A stretch of DNA of 64,000 bases from Egicoccus halophilus. Its GTDB lineage: Bacteria > Actinomycetota > Nitriliruptoria > Nitriliruptorales > Nitriliruptoraceae. The stretch covers positions 682,001 to 746,000 of the forward strand of contig NZ_CP036250.1 of assembly GCF_004300825.1 (NCBI RefSeq), written 5' to 3'. Made by a program: the position numbers and the translations under genes. Within the stretch, counting starts at the first letter, position 1. Each line of letters starts with the position of its first letter. The notes under the pieces are model-generated. The model saw nothing but the letters and a program-made list of their open reading frames with translations. It did not search any database and was not told where the DNA came from. Shown in pieces: positions 1 through 8,874 of this stretch.

Positions 1-165
1 CCGGCCCCGACCCGTATCGAGGTCAGCGGCATCGACAAGGTGCTCGTCGGCCAGATCGCCGCGAACATCCGCAAGGTGCGCCCGCCGGAGCCCTACAAGG
101 GCAAGGGCATCAAGTACGAGGGTGAGCGCATCCGCCGCAAGGCCGGAAAGGCCGCCGGCCGCTGA
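1..165 (+). CDS. rplF: 50S ribosomal protein L6, C-terminal fragment
   Basis: The last 54 residues of large-subunit protein L6; the rest lies left of the window. The end of the family is recognisable in [15 protein letters not shown] followed by a basic tail ([12 protein letters not shown]). L6 binds 23S rRNA near the base of the L7/L12 stalk. The reading frame is open from base 1 to a TGA at 163-165. L18, S5, L30 and L15 follow in canonical spc-operon order, which confirms the call. Confidence 0.95.
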   Translation, partial: PAPTRIEVSGIDKVLVGQIAANIRKVRPPEPYKGKGIKYEGERIRRKAGKAAGR

Positions 166-187
166 GCCGGTCCCACTCGGGACCGGC
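166..187 (+). promoter_or_regulatory. Intercistronic stem-loop after rplF
   Basis: A perfect 9-bp stem (GCCGGTCCC / GGGACCGGC) with an ACTC loop begins at the first base after the rplF stop. No T-run follows, so it may be an RNA-stability or attenuation element rather than a terminator. The rest of the 173-bp gap to rplR (188-338) holds no gene; GAGGAGGAG just before rplR is its ribosome-binding site. Confidence 0.6.
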
Positions 188-338
188 GCCCGGTACGCCG
201 ACGCAACGACCACGACACCACACCACCAGCGGTGCCGCCGGAACGGACGGCGGTGCCGCCGCCCGCGACACCGACCGGTGCCGGGCTCGTGGCCACCGGA
301 GCAGCAACCGGTGGCTGCACGAGGAGGAGCAGACCTTC

Positions 339-698
339 ATGGACGCGAGCAAGAAGCGCCTCGCCCGCCAGCGGCGGCAGCAGCGCATCCGCAAGCAGGT
401 ACGCGGCACCGCCGGCAAGCCACGGCTGTCCGTCTACCGCAGCAACACCAACATCTACGCCCAGCTGATCGACGACGTCGCCGGACGCACGGTGGCCGCG
501 GCCTCCTCGCTGGAGACCGACGTCGCCAAGGGTGAGGACGGCAAGGTCGGCGTCGCCAAGCAGGTCGGCACGCTCGTCGGCCAGCGGGCCAAGGACGCGG
601 GCATCACCACCTGCGTGTTCGACCGCGGTGGCAACCGCTACGCCGGTCGTGTCGCGGCCCTCGCCGAGGGCGCGCGCGAGGCGGGGCTCGAGTTCTAG
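339..698 (+). CDS. rplR: 50S ribosomal protein L18
   Basis: A 119-residue L18, the usual bacterial length, which binds 5S rRNA in the central protuberance together with L5. The N-terminus is very basic ([15 protein letters not shown]), followed by the conserved [16 protein letters not shown] segment and the C-terminal [23 protein letters not shown] signature. The ATG has a strong upstream GAGGAGGAG site. The 173-bp gap from rplF is long for this operon and carries a stem-loop. rpsE follows after 40 bp. Confidence 0.97.
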   Translation: MDASKKRLARQRRQQRIRKQVRGTAGKPRLSVYRSNTNIYAQLIDDVAGRTVAAASSLETDVAKGEDGKVGVAKQVGTLVGQRAKDAGITTCVFDRGGNRYAGRVAALAEGAREAGLEF

Positions 699-738
699 AC
701 AGGTCTCCCCGGTTCCCGGGGTACAAAGGAGTCAACCA

Positions 739-1341
739 ATGGCAGCCAACAACCGTGGAGGCGGGGGCCCGGGTCGCGGCGGACGCGGCCGGGACGACCG
801 TCGCGGTCGGGGTCGCGAGCAGGAGCGCGAGCAGTACGACGAGCGCGTCGTCGCGATCAACCGCGTCGCCAAGGTCGTCAAGGGTGGTCGTCGCTTCCAG
901 TTCACCGCCCTCGTCGTCGTCGGCGACGGCAAGGGCATGGTCGGCGTCGGTCACGGCAAGGCCAAGGAAGTCCAGTCGGCGATCCAGAAGGGCGTCGAGG
1001 AGGCCAAGAAGAACTTCTTCAAGGTCCCCATGGTGGGCAGCACCATCGTGCACCCGGTCGTCGGGCGCGCCGGTGCGGGCCAGGTCATGCTGAAGCCGGC
1101 CGCCCCGGGTACCGGGGTCATCGCCGGTGGTCCGGTCCGTGCGGTCATCGAGGCCGCCGGGATCGCCGACCTGCTCGCCAAGTCGCTGGGCACCGCGAAC
1201 CCGATCAACGTCGTGCACGCGACCGTCGCCGGCCTCCAGAGCCAGCGCTCGGCCCATGAGATCGCCACCCTGCGTGACAAGGCGGTCGAGGACGTCGCCC
1301 CGAAGAAGATGCTCGAGACCATGCGACAGGGCGGGAAGTGA
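739..1341 (+). CDS. rpsE: 30S ribosomal protein S5
   Basis: A 200-residue S5, a small-subunit protein involved in decoding accuracy and mRNA unwinding. The first ~30 residues are a Gly/Arg-rich extension seen in actinobacterial S5. The double-stranded RNA-binding domain ([17 protein letters not shown]) and the C-terminal domain with [12 protein letters not shown] follow. The ATG at 739 is chosen because AAAGGAG lies at 725-731; the frame stays open upstream but without family similarity. The TGA overlaps the rpmD start (ATGA), implying translational coupling. Confidence 0.97.
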   Translation: MAANNRGGGGPGRGGRGRDDRRGRGREQEREQYDERVVAINRVAKVVKGGRRFQFTALVVVGDGKGMVGVGHGKAKEVQSAIQKGVEEAKKNFFKVPMVGSTIVHPVVGRAGAGQVMLKPAAPGTGVIAGGPVRAVIEAAGIADLLAKSLGTANPINVVHATVAGLQSQRSAHEIATLRDKAVEDVAPKKMLETMRQGGK

Positions 1342-1559
1342 TGGCCGACAAGACGCTCCGCATCACGCAGACGCGGTCGGTCATCGGCCGCACCCAGGAC
1401 CAGCGCGCCACCGTGCGTTCCCTGGGCCTCAAGCGCATCCGTCACACCGTCGAGCAGCCGGACCGCCCCGAGATCCGCGGGATGCTCCGCAAGGTGCCGC
1501 ACCTCGTCGAGTGGGAAGTTCTCGACGCGGCGCCGTCGAGCACGCAGGACGAGGCCTGA
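1341..1559 (+). CDS. rpmD: 50S ribosomal protein L30
   Basis: A 72-residue L30 ([24 protein letters not shown], quoted only in part by residues RSVIG and RATVRSLGL). It is slightly longer than the typical 58-61 residues because of an acidic C-terminal tail (SSTQDEA). The ATG at 1341 overlaps the rpsE stop by one base. A GTG at 1338 would add one Met-equivalent but has no better ribosome-binding site. rplO starts one base after the stop, so S5, L30 and L15 are tightly coupled. Confidence 0.94.
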   Translation: MADKTLRITQTRSVIGRTQDQRATVRSLGLKRIRHTVEQPDRPEIRGMLRKVPHLVEWEVLDAAPSSTQDEA

Positions 1560-1560
1560 C

Positions 1561-2001
1561 ATGACCATCAAGCTGCACCACCTCAAGCCCGCCGAGGGCG
1601 CCAAGACCGACAAGAAGCGCGTCGCCCGTGGTGACCGCGGCAAGGGCGGCAAGACCGCTGGTCGCGGGACCAAGGGCACCGGCGCGCGCGGCAACGTGCC
1701 CGCCGGGTTCGAGGGCGGCCAGATGCCGCTGATCCGTCGGCAGCCCAAGCGCCCCGGGTTCAACAACCCGAACAAGATCGAGTACGCGGTCATCAACGTG
1801 GCCCGGCTCGAGGAGGCGTTCGAGGCCGGTGACGAGGTCACCGTCGCGACGTTGACCGCCAAGGGGCTGGTCAAGAAGAAGCGCCCGGTCAAGGTGCTCG
1901 GTCACGGTGAGCTCTCCAAGGCGCTCACCGTCGACGTGGACGCGCTGACCGGCACCGCCCGGGAGAAGATCACCGCGGCCGGCGGCACCGTCCGCGACTG
2001 A
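1561..2001 (+). CDS. rplO: 50S ribosomal protein L15
   Basis: A 146-residue L15, an early-assembling 23S rRNA-binding protein. The Gly-rich basic N-terminus ([20 protein letters not shown]) and the [18 protein letters not shown] segment are diagnostic. The C-terminal half carries the usual [14 protein letters not shown] motif. The ATG begins one base after the rpmD stop, with GAGG inside rpmD as the likely ribosome-binding site. A 232-bp structured gap follows before secY. Confidence 0.97.
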   Translation: MTIKLHHLKPAEGAKTDKKRVARGDRGKGGKTAGRGTKGTGARGNVPAGFEGGQMPLIRRQPKRPGFNNPNKIEYAVINVARLEEAFEAGDEVTVATLTAKGLVKKKRPVKVLGHGELSKALTVDVDALTGTAREKITAAGGTVRD

Positions 2002-2028
2002 CGCCGTCCCGGTTCCACCGTTCGACCG

Positions 2029-2094
2029 ACCGCCGGTGGCTGCGGGTGCACGACCCGGCAGGACCGGGCCGCGCGCCTCGCGGCCACCGGCGGT
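2029..2094 (+). promoter_or_regulatory. Branched inverted repeat in the rplO-secY gap
   Basis: Twelve bases at 2029-2040 (ACCGCCGGTGGC) are the exact reverse complement of 2083-2094. The intervening bases contain a second hairpin (CCCGG 2054-2058 / CCGGG 2064-2068). It sits in a 232-bp gap between L15 and SecY, where most genomes have only a few bases. It could terminate or attenuate ribosomal transcription, or stabilise processed RNA ends. No T-run is seen. The rest of the gap holds no gene. Confidence 0.55.
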
Positions 2095-2233
2095 TCGGCG
2101 CGAAGGACGGTGTCCGATCGAACCGGTAGGCTCGCGACCGCGACCGCGAATCGTCGTGTGGCGCCCGGGGGAGTGACGCTTCGTGAGCGGCGACTCCCGG
2201 GCCGTGTAGTTCCCTGTGCAGCCCGAGGACCCC

Positions 2234-3532
2234 ATGCTCCGAGCGTTCGTCAACGCCTTCAAGATCCCCGACCTGCGGCGCAAGCTGCTGTTCACCCTGG
2301 GGATCATCGCCCTCTACCGCCTCGGCGGCTGGATCCCGGTCCCGGGGGTCGAGATCGACCTGTTGCGCGACGCCGTGGCCGGCGCGGGTGCGGGCGGCAT
2401 CGTCGGCATCATCAACCTGTTCGCCGGCGGCGCCCTGCAGCAGATGGCGGTCTTCGCGTTGGGCATCATGCCCTACATCACCGCGAGCATCATCATGCAG
2501 TTGCTCGCGGTGGTGATCCCCAAGCTCGAGGCGCTCCAGCGCGAGGGTGAGCAGGGACGGCGCAAGATCACGCAGTACACGCGCTACATCACCATCGGTC
2601 TCGCGCTGCTGCAGTCGACCACGCTGGTGACCCTGGCGCGCAACGGCGTGGCGTTCGGGGTGAACGTCGTGCCCAACGCCGGCACCGGCACGATCATCCT
2701 GATGGTGCTGACGTTGACCGCCGGCACCGGACTGATCATGTGGCTCGGTGAGCTGATCACCCAGCGCGGGATCGGCAACGGGATGTCCCTGCTGATCTAC
2801 GTCTCGATCATCAGCCAGTTCCCCTCGCAGCTGTACGCGCTGCGCTCCGAGAAGCAGCTCGAGTCGCCGTTCCAGGGCTGGGAATGGGTGGCCGGCGTGC
2901 TGCTCATGGGCGTGTTCCTGACCGTGGCCGTCGTGTTCATGGAGATGGGCCAGCGGCGCATCCCCGTGCAGTACGCCCGCCGTCAGGTCGGCCGCCGCAG
3001 CTACGGCGGGCAGTCGACCTACATCCCCCTGAAGGTCAACCAGTCGGGCGTCATCCCGGTCATCTTCGCCTCGTCGCTGATGTACCTGCCGGGGCTGATC
3101 GCCAACGTCGCCGGGTCCGAACGCATGCGGGTGTGGACCGAGACCTACCTGGCCGACGCCAGCAACTGGTTCTACATCGTCCTGTTCGCGGCGCTGACGA
3201 TCTTCTTCGCCTACTTCTACACCGCGATCGCGTTCAACCCGGTCGAGGTCGCCGACAACATGAAGCGCTACGGCGGCTTCATCCCGGGCATCCGGCCGGG
3301 TCGCCAGACGGCGGAGTACCTCGACCGCGTGCTGACGCGCATCACCCTGCCGGGGTCGTTGTACCTGGCTGCGGTGGCGGTGCTGCCGTTCATCCTGCTC
3401 GCCGTCGGCAACGTCACGGCCTTCCCGCTCGGTGGCGTCAGCCTGCTGATCATGGTGGGCGTCGCCCTGCAGACGATGCAGCAGGTCGAGAGCCAGCTGA
3501 TGCAGCGCAACTACGAGGGCTTCCTGCGCTGA
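2234..3532 (+). CDS. secY: Protein translocase subunit SecY
   Basis: A 432-residue SecY, the channel-forming subunit of the general secretion translocon in the cytoplasmic membrane. Ten hydrophobic segments alternate with basic loops. Hallmarks include the N-terminal IPDLRRKLLFTLGIIALYRLG region, the plug region after GGALQQMAVFALGIMPYI, the RRIPVQYARR cytosolic loop and NPVEVADNMKRYGGFIPG. The ATG at 2234 is preferred (GAGGA just upstream); a GTG at 2216 would add six residues. The many exported proteins in this window would depend on it. adk follows. Confidence 0.97.
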   Translation: MLRAFVNAFKIPDLRRKLLFTLGIIALYRLGGWIPVPGVEIDLLRDAVAGAGAGGIVGIINLFAGGALQQMAVFALGIMPYITASIIMQLLAVVIPKLEALQREGEQGRRKITQYTRYITIGLALLQSTTLVTLARNGVAFGVNVVPNAGTGTIILMVLTLTAGTGLIMWLGELITQRGIGNGMSLLIYVSIISQFPSQLYALRSEKQLESPFQGWEWVAGVLLMGVFLTVAVVFMEMGQRRIPVQYARRQVGRRSYGGQSTYIPLKVNQSGVIPVIFASSLMYLPGLIANVAGSERMRVWTETYLADASNWFYIVLFAALTIFFAYFYTAIAFNPVEVADNMKRYGGFIPGIRPGRQTAEYLDRVLTRITLPGSLYLAAVAVLPFILLAVGNVTAFPLGGVSLLIMVGVALQTMQQVESQLMQRNYEGFLR

Positions 3533-3608
3533 GCCGCGCAGCTTGGACGCACGTGGCCGCGGATGGGAGACTCCGCGGCCACGCCGTAATCCACGAGAGG
3601 ACGAGCAC

Positions 3609-4259
3609 GTGCGCGTGATCCTGCTGGGACCGCCCGGAGCCGGGAAAGGCACGCAGGCCGGCCGCATCGCGGCGACCTACGCCATCCCGCACATCTCCAC
3701 CGGCGACATCCTGCGCGCGAACGTGCGCGAGGGCACCGAGCTCGGCAAGCAGGCTCGGACCTACATGGACGCCGGCGAACTCGTGCCCGACGACGTGATC
3801 CTGGGCATGGTCGGGATCCGGCTCGCCGAGCCCGATGCCACCGAGGGGTTCCTCTTCGACGGCTTCCCGCGCACCGTGCCCCAGGCCGAGGCCCTCGAGC
3901 AGTTGCTCATCGAACGTGGGCAGCCGCTCGACGCCGTGCTGCGGATGATCGTCGACACGCGGGAGGTCGTGCAGCGGCTGACGGGCCGGCGCACGTGCCG
4001 TGCCTGCGGCGCGGTCAAGCACATGGTCTACGACCCGCCGGAGGTCGAGGGCGTGTGTGACAAGTGCGGAGGGGAACTCGTCCAGCGCGACGACGACGCC
4101 GAGGACGTGGTCCTCAACCGCCTCGAGGTGTACCGGCGCTCCACCGAGCCCCTCGAGGAGTTCTACTGGGGCCGCGGCCTGCTGCGTGACGTCGAGGCGG
4201 TCGGTAGCGTCGACGAGGTCGGCGAACGCATCGACGCGATCCTCCGCGACGTCGCCTAG
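3609..4259 (+). CDS. adk: Adenylate kinase
   Basis: A 216-residue long-type adenylate kinase (ATP + AMP to 2 ADP). The P-loop GPPGAGKGTQ is at residues 7-16 and the AMP-binding HISTGDILR follows. The LID domain has a four-cysteine zinc knuckle (CRACG ... CDKCG), and DGFPRTVPQAEAL is conserved. The GTG at 3609 follows GAGAGGA at 3595-3601; in-frame sequence upstream lacks family similarity. The secY-adk-map order is standard. Nothing looks degraded. Confidence 0.97.
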   Translation: MRVILLGPPGAGKGTQAGRIAATYAIPHISTGDILRANVREGTELGKQARTYMDAGELVPDDVILGMVGIRLAEPDATEGFLFDGFPRTVPQAEALEQLLIERGQPLDAVLRMIVDTREVVQRLTGRRTCRACGAVKHMVYDPPEVEGVCDKCGGELVQRDDDAEDVVLNRLEVYRRSTEPLEEFYWGRGLLRDVEAVGSVDEVGERIDAILRDVA

Positions 4260-4272
4260 CCGCACGAGCGAG

Positions 4273-4301
4273 CGCCAGCGAGCGGGACGCTCGGGCTGGC
4301 G
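4273..4301 (+). promoter_or_regulatory. Stem-loop between adk and map
   Basis: CGCCAGC (4273-4279) pairs with GCTGGCG (4295-4301), and GAGCG (4280-4284) pairs with CGCTC (4288-4292) around a GGA loop. This gives a 12-bp hairpin with a two-base bulge, filling most of the 55-bp gap and ending 13 bases before the map start. It could mask or position the map ribosome-binding site or protect RNA ends. Confidence 0.5.
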
Positions 4302-4314
4302 GGCGGGGACAACC

Positions 4315-5118
4315 GTGATCCTGAAGAAGACCGCAGACGACATCGCGAAGATGGCACGTGCCGGTGCCGTCGTGGCGAAGGTCCACGAGGAGCTGGTGGC
4401 GGCGTTGCGGCCCGGCATGTCGACGCTCGACCTCGACCGGATCGCGGAGAAGGTCGTGGTGGGCGCGGGCGCGGTGCCGTCGTTCAAGGGCTACCGCGGG
4501 TTCCCGGCCACGCTGTGCACCTCGAAGAACCAGCAGATCGTGCACGGCATCCCGTCGAAGGACGTGGTGCTCGACGAGGGCGACGTGATCTCGATCGACG
4601 CCGGTGCGATCGTCGACGGCTTCCACGGCGACTCGGCCACCACGTTGATCGTCGGTGGCGAGGACACGGTCGACCCGGCCGTGGCGACGTTGGTGCGCGA
4701 GACCCGCAACGCGCTGTGGCGCGGCCTGGCCGAGGTGCGCGACGGCAACCGGCTCGGCGACGTCGGTGCCGCGATCGAGGCGGTCGCCGACACGCGTGGC
4801 TACGGCGTCGTGCGTGAGTACGTCGGGCACGGCATCGGCCGCTCGCTGCACGAGGACCCCTCGGTGCCCAACTACGGCCGCCCCGGTCGTGGACTGAAGC
4901 TCACCCGCGGTTGGGTCATCGCCGTCGAGCCGATGTTCAACCTCGGCACCGAGGAGACCGAGACCCTCGACGACGGCTGGACCGTGGTCACGGCCGACGG
5001 CGCGGTCTCGGCCCACTGGGAGCACACGATCGCGATCACCGCGGACGGACCGGTCGTGCTGACCGCGCGCAGCGACGAGCCGTCGCACCTGCTCGAGGCG
5101 ACGATTCCGAGCTGGTGA
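4315..5118 (+). CDS. map: Methionine aminopeptidase type I
   Basis: A 267-residue type I methionine aminopeptidase that removes N-terminal Met from nascent proteins. The pita-bread metal ligands are present: Asp in [17 protein letters not shown], His in [15 protein letters not shown], Glu in IAVEPMFN and Glu in HWEHTIAI. The GTG at 4315 begins [17 protein letters not shown], the normal family start, preceded by a weak GCGGGG. The frame extends far upstream but only as antisense-like sequence inside adk. Confidence 0.96.
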   Translation: MILKKTADDIAKMARAGAVVAKVHEELVAALRPGMSTLDLDRIAEKVVVGAGAVPSFKGYRGFPATLCTSKNQQIVHGIPSKDVVLDEGDVISIDAGAIVDGFHGDSATTLIVGGEDTVDPAVATLVRETRNALWRGLAEVRDGNRLGDVGAAIEAVADTRGYGVVREYVGHGIGRSLHEDPSVPNYGRPGRGLKLTRGWVIAVEPMFNLGTEETETLDDGWTVVTADGAVSAHWEHTIAITADGPVVLTARSDEPSHLLEATIPSW

Positions 5119-5139
5119 GGCCCGGCGACGGAGTGGCAG

Positions 5140-5169
5140 TTGCCCCGCGCCCGTCGGACTCGGTACCCT
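5140..5169 (+). promoter_or_regulatory. Candidate promoter upstream of infA
   Basis: TTGCCC (5140-5145) and TACCCT (5164-5169) are separated by 18 bases, resembling a housekeeping sigma-70 promoter of a G+C-rich actinobacterium. It lies in the 238-bp gap between map and infA, which has no gene. A short CCCTGC / GCAGGG hairpin lies just downstream, near 5180. Position and spacing are the only evidence. Confidence 0.35.
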
Positions 5170-5356
5170 CCCCTCACGCCCTGCCTGCGCAGGGTGTGTC
5201 TTCGTCCGGCGGAACGGCACCTCGGCACGTCGAACCGCCCTCCGCCCGGACCTTGCGCCCACCACCGCGAGCCGACGCGCTCGTCCCGTGGGGCGCGGAC
5301 CGACCGGAACGCCGCAGGGCGGCCCGGGCACGATCATGAACCGACCCGGAGACGGC

Positions 5357-5578
5357 GTGGCAGAGAAGGAAGACTCCATCCAGGTGGAGGGCACCGTCAC
5401 GGAGGCCCTCCCGAACACCCAGTTCCGCGTGGAGCTGGAGAACGGCCACAGCGTCCTGGCCCACATCAGTGGGAAGATGCGGATGCACTACATCCGCATC
5501 CTGCCGGGCGACAAGGTCGTCGTGGAGCTGTCCCCCTACGACCTCTCCCGCGGGCGGATCACCTACCGCTACAAGTGA
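5357..5578 (+). CDS. infA: Translation initiation factor IF-1
   Basis: A 73-residue IF-1, a single OB-fold protein that binds the ribosomal A site during initiation. The sequence [20 protein letters not shown] and the C-terminal RGRITYRYK are almost invariant in Actinomycetota. The GTG at 5357 gives exact family length and has GGAGA at 5348-5352. An ATG at 5336 would add seven unconserved residues. Map and L36 are its usual neighbours. Confidence 0.97.
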   Translation: MAEKEDSIQVEGTVTEALPNTQFRVELENGHSVLAHISGKMRMHYIRILPGDKVVVELSPYDLSRGRITYRYK

Positions 5579-5788
5579 GACCGACCGGCGAGGCCGCGTG
5601 TCGCTGCCACGACACGGTTCCCGACCCCGCCGCTCGCCACAACGCGTCGCCCGTTCGCGGACGACGCCACAGATCGGCCGGCCGTCACCTCGCCGCCCGC
5701 CACCGGTGCGGCGCCACAGGAACGACGAGCCCTCCATCCGTCCGGGATGGGAGGCGGCCCCGGTGCGAGGCAGGCAGGCCCCGCGCCG

Positions 5789-5811
5789 CCGACGACCAGA
5801 CGGGTCGTCGG
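5789..5811 (+). promoter_or_regulatory. Stem-loop just upstream of rpmJ
   Basis: A perfect 9-bp stem (CCGACGACC 5789-5797 / GGTCGTCGG 5803-5811) with an AGACG loop ends ten bases before the AGGAGA ribosome-binding site of rpmJ. A second imperfect hairpin (CCTCCATCC / GGATGGGAGG, one bulge) lies earlier in the same 253-bp gap. No gene is visible in the gap. The placement suits translational or attenuation control of the downstream ribosomal genes. Confidence 0.5.
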
Positions 5812-5831
5812 ACCAGCCGAAGGAGACGAAC

Positions 5832-5945
5832 GTGAAGGTGCATCCTTCCGTCAAGAAGCAGTGTGACAAGTGCAAGATCATCCGCCGACGCGGCAGTGTG
5901 CGTGTGATCTGCGAGAACCCGCGCCACAAGCAGCGCCAGGGCTGA
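5832..5945 (+). CDS. rpmJ: 50S ribosomal protein L36 (zinc-binding type)
   Basis: A 37-residue L36 starting at GTG 5832 with AGGAGA six bases upstream. It keeps the zinc-knuckle ligands of the C+ form: C11 and C14 (CDKC), C27 (VICENPRHK) and the following His. This small basic protein stabilises 23S rRNA folding. Many actinobacteria also have a zinc-free paralogue elsewhere, used under zinc limitation; this copy is the zinc form. rpsM starts 18 bases downstream. Confidence 0.96.
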   Translation: MKVHPSVKKQCDKCKIIRRRGSVRVICENPRHKQRQG

Positions 5946-5963
5946 CGGGGAGGCTGATCAACG

Positions 5964-6344
5964 ATGGCACGTATTGCTGGAGTCGACGTCCCGCGCGAGA
6001 AGCGCGTGGTGATCGCCCTGACCTACATCTACGGCGTTGGCCGTTCGCGTGCGGAGGAGACCCTCGCCGCGACCGACATCAACCCGGACACGCGCGTCCG
6101 TGACCTGAACGACGACGAGGTGGGCCGTCTGCGCGCCCACATCGAGAACGCCTACCGGGTCGAGGGTGACCTGCGGCGCGAGGTCGCCAACAACATCAAG
6201 CGCAAGATCGAGATCGGCTCGTACCAGGGCATCCGGCACCGTCTCGGCCTGCCGGTCCGCGGTCAGCGCACCCACACCAACGCGCGGAGCCGCAAGGGCC
6301 CCAAGCGCACCGTCGGCGGCATCCGCAAGCCGACGCGCAAGTGA
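5964..6344 (+). CDS. rpsM: 30S ribosomal protein S13
   Basis: A 126-residue S13 of the small-subunit head, contacting P-site tRNA and the L5 bridge. [24 protein letters not shown] is the typical start (short core: [10 protein letters not shown]). The helix-two-turn region ([21 protein letters not shown]) and basic tail ([16 protein letters not shown]) are intact. A GGGGAGG site precedes the ATG. It heads the alpha part of the cluster with S11, S4, RpoA and L17. Confidence 0.97.
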   Translation: MARIAGVDVPREKRVVIALTYIYGVGRSRAEETLAATDINPDTRVRDLNDDEVGRLRAHIENAYRVEGDLRREVANNIKRKIEIGSYQGIRHRLGLPVRGQRTHTNARSRKGPKRTVGGIRKPTRK

Positions 6345-6368
6345 CGAAGCGACCGAGGTAGCTGACCC

Positions 6369-6758
6369 ATGGCACAGAAGAAGCAGCGCGGTCGCCGGCG
6401 CGAGCGCAAGAATGTGATGCACGCCAAGTGCCACATCAAGGCGACCTTCAACAACACCATCATCACCTTCACCGACCAGCAGGGCAACGTCCTGTCGTGG
6501 TCGACGGGTGGCAACGCGGGCTTCAAGGGCTCGCGCAAGTCCACGCCGTTCGCCGCGCAGGTCGCTGCCGAGGCCGCGACCAAGGCCGCCATCGACAATG
6601 GCGTGCGCAAGGTCGACGTGCTCTGCAAGGGTCCGGGCGCCGGTCGTGAGACCGCGATCCGCACCCTGGCTGCCGCCGGTATCGAGGTGCTGTCCATCAA
6701 GGACATCACCCCGGTGCCGCACAACGGCTGCCGCCCCCCGAAGCGCCGCCGCACCTGA
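6369..6758 (+). CDS. rpsK: 30S ribosomal protein S11
   Basis: A 129-residue S11, located on the platform near the mRNA exit. The [15 protein letters not shown] segment, the [14 protein letters not shown] motif, [12 protein letters not shown] and the C-terminal [15 protein letters not shown] are all conserved. The ATG at 6369 is preceded by GAGGT. It lies 24 bases after rpsM. The 123-bp gap to rpsD is filled by a long stem-loop. Confidence 0.97.
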   Translation: MAQKKQRGRRRERKNVMHAKCHIKATFNNTIITFTDQQGNVLSWSTGGNAGFKGSRKSTPFAAQVAAEAATKAAIDNGVRKVDVLCKGPGAGRETAIRTLAAAGIEVLSIKDITPVPHNGCRPPKRRRT

Positions 6759-6780
6759 CGCCACCGGCGTCTCGCGGCGA

Positions 6781-6829
6781 GGAGCGCGCCGGTCGACCGA
6801 CCCACGTCGGCGACCGGTCCGCGCGCTCC
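6781..6829 (+). promoter_or_regulatory. Long stem-loop between rpsK and rpsD
   Basis: Three nested stems form one hairpin. GGAGCGCGC (6781-6789) pairs with GCGCGCTCC (6821-6829), CGGTCG (6790-6795) with CGACCG (6811-6816), and CCGAC (6797-6801) with GTCGG (6806-6810) around CCAC. The only large irregularity is a four-base bulge at 6817-6820. S4 is a translational repressor of the alpha operon in other bacteria, so an S4-binding leader is possible, but no pseudoknot homology was established. Confidence 0.6.
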
Positions 6830-6881
6830 CGTGGCACCTCGCGACTCCGCGGGGTGACCGAGGACCAAGGATCGCGATCAC

Positions 6882-7487
6882 ATGGCTCGTTACACCGGCC
6901 CCATGACGAAGAAGTCGCGCCGTCTCGGCGTCGACCTCAAGGGCAACGACAAGTATTTCGAGAAGCGCCCGTACCCGCCGGGTGAACACGGCCGCGGCCG
7001 CATCAAGGAGTCGGAGTACCTCCTCCAGCTCCGCGAGAAGCAGAAGGCGCGGTACTACTACGGCGTGCTCGAGAAGCAGTTCCGCCGTTACTACGAGGAG
7101 GCCACCCGCAAGGACGGCCTCACCGGTGAGAACCTGCTCGTGCTGCTCGAGCTGCGCCTCGACAACGTGCTCTTCCGCGGCGGCTTCGGTCGCACCCGGG
7201 CCGAGTCGCGTCAGCTGGCCAGCCACAAGCACGTGATGGTCAACAACCGGGCGACCAACATCCCGTCCTACCGGGTCAAGCCGGGCGACGTCATCGAGAT
7301 CCGCAGCCGGGCCCGTGAGTCCCAGGCGGTCATCGGTTCGCTCGAGGTCTTCGGTTCGCGTGAGGTCCCGGGCTGGCTGCAGTCCGACCCGAACCAGTTC
7401 AAGATCCACGTGGTCGACGCCCCGGTGCGTGCCCAGATCGACGCGCCGGTCAACGAGCAGGCCATCGTCGAGCTCTACTCGAAGTAG
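6882..7487 (+). CDS. rpsD: 30S ribosomal protein S4
   Basis: A 201-residue S4, a primary 16S rRNA-binding assembly protein. MARYTGPMTKKSRRLGVDL and KRPYPPGEHG mark the cysteine-free (zinc-independent) class. The S4 RNA-binding domain follows (LRLDNVLFRGGFGRTRAESRQ, core DNVLFRGGFGRT; then ASHKHVMVNNRATNIPSYRV). AAGGA lies upstream of the ATG. A strong stem-loop follows the stop, before rpoA. Confidence 0.97.
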   Translation: MARYTGPMTKKSRRLGVDLKGNDKYFEKRPYPPGEHGRGRIKESEYLLQLREKQKARYYYGVLEKQFRRYYEEATRKDGLTGENLLVLLELRLDNVLFRGGFGRTRAESRQLASHKHVMVNNRATNIPSYRVKPGDVIEIRSRARESQAVIGSLEVFGSREVPGWLQSDPNQFKIHVVDAPVRAQIDAPVNEQAIVELYSK

Positions 7488-7494
7488 TCGCGCC

Positions 7495-7535
7495 GTCGGC
7501 GTGGCCGCCCCCGTCGGGGCGACGGCCACGCCGAC
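7495..7535 (+). promoter_or_regulatory. Strong stem-loop between rpsD and rpoA
   Basis: GTCGGCGTGGCC (7495-7506) is the perfect complement of 7524-7535, with a second hairpin (GCCCC ... GGGGC) inside. It begins eight bases after the rpsD stop in a 236-bp gap that holds no gene. It could be a partial terminator separating S4 from RpoA expression. No T-run is seen, as often in actinobacteria. Confidence 0.6.
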
Positions 7536-7723
7536 GCCTCGCGTGTCTCGTCGCCGCCACGCCCCGTGCGGCGACCCGCGGACCGGCCCGGGAACACCGG
7601 ACCGCGGTCGTACGAACGCCCCGCCGATGGCCCCGGGATCGAGGGCGGCGCGTGGTGGGGGGAACGCCCCACCGAAACCCTGCGGTCGCCCCGTCGCCGG
7701 GGCACCGGAACAGAGGAGCATCC

Positions 7724-8764
7724 GTGTCGGACTTCGGTTTCTACGACGAGGACGGCGTCATCAGCCTGGGGGAGACCACCTCGGGCTCGCCGTTCGTCGC
7801 CTACCGCCCGCGCCTCGACGAGCAGGTCGTCGAGGAGGGCACCCGCTCGCGGTTCACCATCGAACCGCTCGAGCCGGGCTTCGGCTACACCATCGGCAAC
7901 TCGCTGCGCCGCACCCTGCTGAGCTCCGTGCCCGGCGCCGCGGTGACCCGCATCCGGTTCACCTCCGCCCAGGCCGCCGGGCCCGAGGGCGGTTCGGTCC
8001 TCCACGAGTTCTCGGCCATCGAGGGCGTCAAGGAGGACGTGACCGACATCATCCTCAACATCAAGGACCTCGTGGTCCGGTCGGACTCCGACGAGCCGGT
8101 CGAGATCTTCCTCGGTGGTGACGGACCGGGTGTGCTGACCGCGGAGAACATCTTCGCACCGTCGCAGGTCGAGGTCGTCAACGAGGACCTGCACATCGCG
8201 ACCCTCAACGCCAACGGCCACCTCGAGATGTACCTGACCGTGGAGCGCGGCCGCGGCTACCGCACCGCGGACGCCAACAAGCGCAACAACGACCCGATCG
8301 GCGTCATCGCGATCGACTCGGTGTTCAGCCCGATCCGTCGGGTCGCCTACCGCGTCGAGTCGACCCGTGTCGAGCAGATGACCAACTACGACCGCCTGGT
8401 CCTCGACGTCGAGACCGACGGCTCGCTCACCCCGGCACAGGCACTGTCGTCGGCGGGTGAGACCCTCAAGGGCCTGTTCGAGCAGTTCGCCGGCTTCGAG
8501 ACCTCCGGCCCCGGCGGCATCGTGGTCTCGCCGGAGGAGGCACTGGCCTCGATCGGGTCCGACCCGATCAAGCAGATGGCCATCGAGGACCTCGACCTGT
8601 CGGTCCGGTCCTACAACTGCCTCAAGCGTGAGGGCGTCGCCACGGTCGGCGAGCTGATGGAGCGCACCGAGCAGGACCTGCTCGAGATCCGCAACTTCGG
8701 CTCCAAGTCCGTGGACGAGGTCAAGGACAAGCTGACCGAGCTGGGCGTCGCACTGCGCGAGTGA
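7724..8764 (+). CDS. rpoA: DNA-directed RNA polymerase subunit alpha
   Basis: A 346-residue alpha subunit that nucleates RNA polymerase assembly and contacts regulators and UP elements. The N-terminal dimerisation domain has [25 protein letters not shown] and the 45AA-type core. After a linker, the C-terminal domain carries [15 protein letters not shown] and [19 protein letters not shown]. The GTG at 7724 is selected by GAGGAG at 7713-7718; the frame is open upstream but without similarity. Confidence 0.97.
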   Translation: MSDFGFYDEDGVISLGETTSGSPFVAYRPRLDEQVVEEGTRSRFTIEPLEPGFGYTIGNSLRRTLLSSVPGAAVTRIRFTSAQAAGPEGGSVLHEFSAIEGVKEDVTDIILNIKDLVVRSDSDEPVEIFLGGDGPGVLTAENIFAPSQVEVVNEDLHIATLNANGHLEMYLTVERGRGYRTADANKRNNDPIGVIAIDSVFSPIRRVAYRVESTRVEQMTNYDRLVLDVETDGSLTPAQALSSAGETLKGLFEQFAGFETSGPGGIVVSPEEALASIGSDPIKQMAIEDLDLSVRSYNCLKREGVATVGELMERTEQDLLEIRNFGSKSVDEVKDKLTELGVALRE

Positions 8765-8802
8765 CCGGCCTCGTGGGGGAGTCGCGGCGTCGCCGCACCG
8801 CC

Positions 8803-8828
8803 CCCACCACACCACCAGGCGTGGTGGG
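8803..8828 (+). promoter_or_regulatory. Stem-loop between rpoA and rplQ
   Basis: CCCACCAC (8803-8810) and GTGGTGGG (8821-8828) form a perfect 8-bp stem with a ten-base loop in the 110-bp gap between rpoA and rplQ. It is the last of a series of intercistronic hairpins in this operon. Function unknown; possibly attenuation or RNA protection. Confidence 0.45.
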
Positions 8829-8874
8829 AGGCGCGCACCCGCGTCCCCACGGAACCTTCGAAAGAGAGCACATC

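Noticed and set aside
1338-1343. GTG 1338 as the rpmD start.
   Set aside because: The ATG at 1341 directly overlaps the rpsE stop and gives the expected N-terminus; the GTG would add one residue without benefit.
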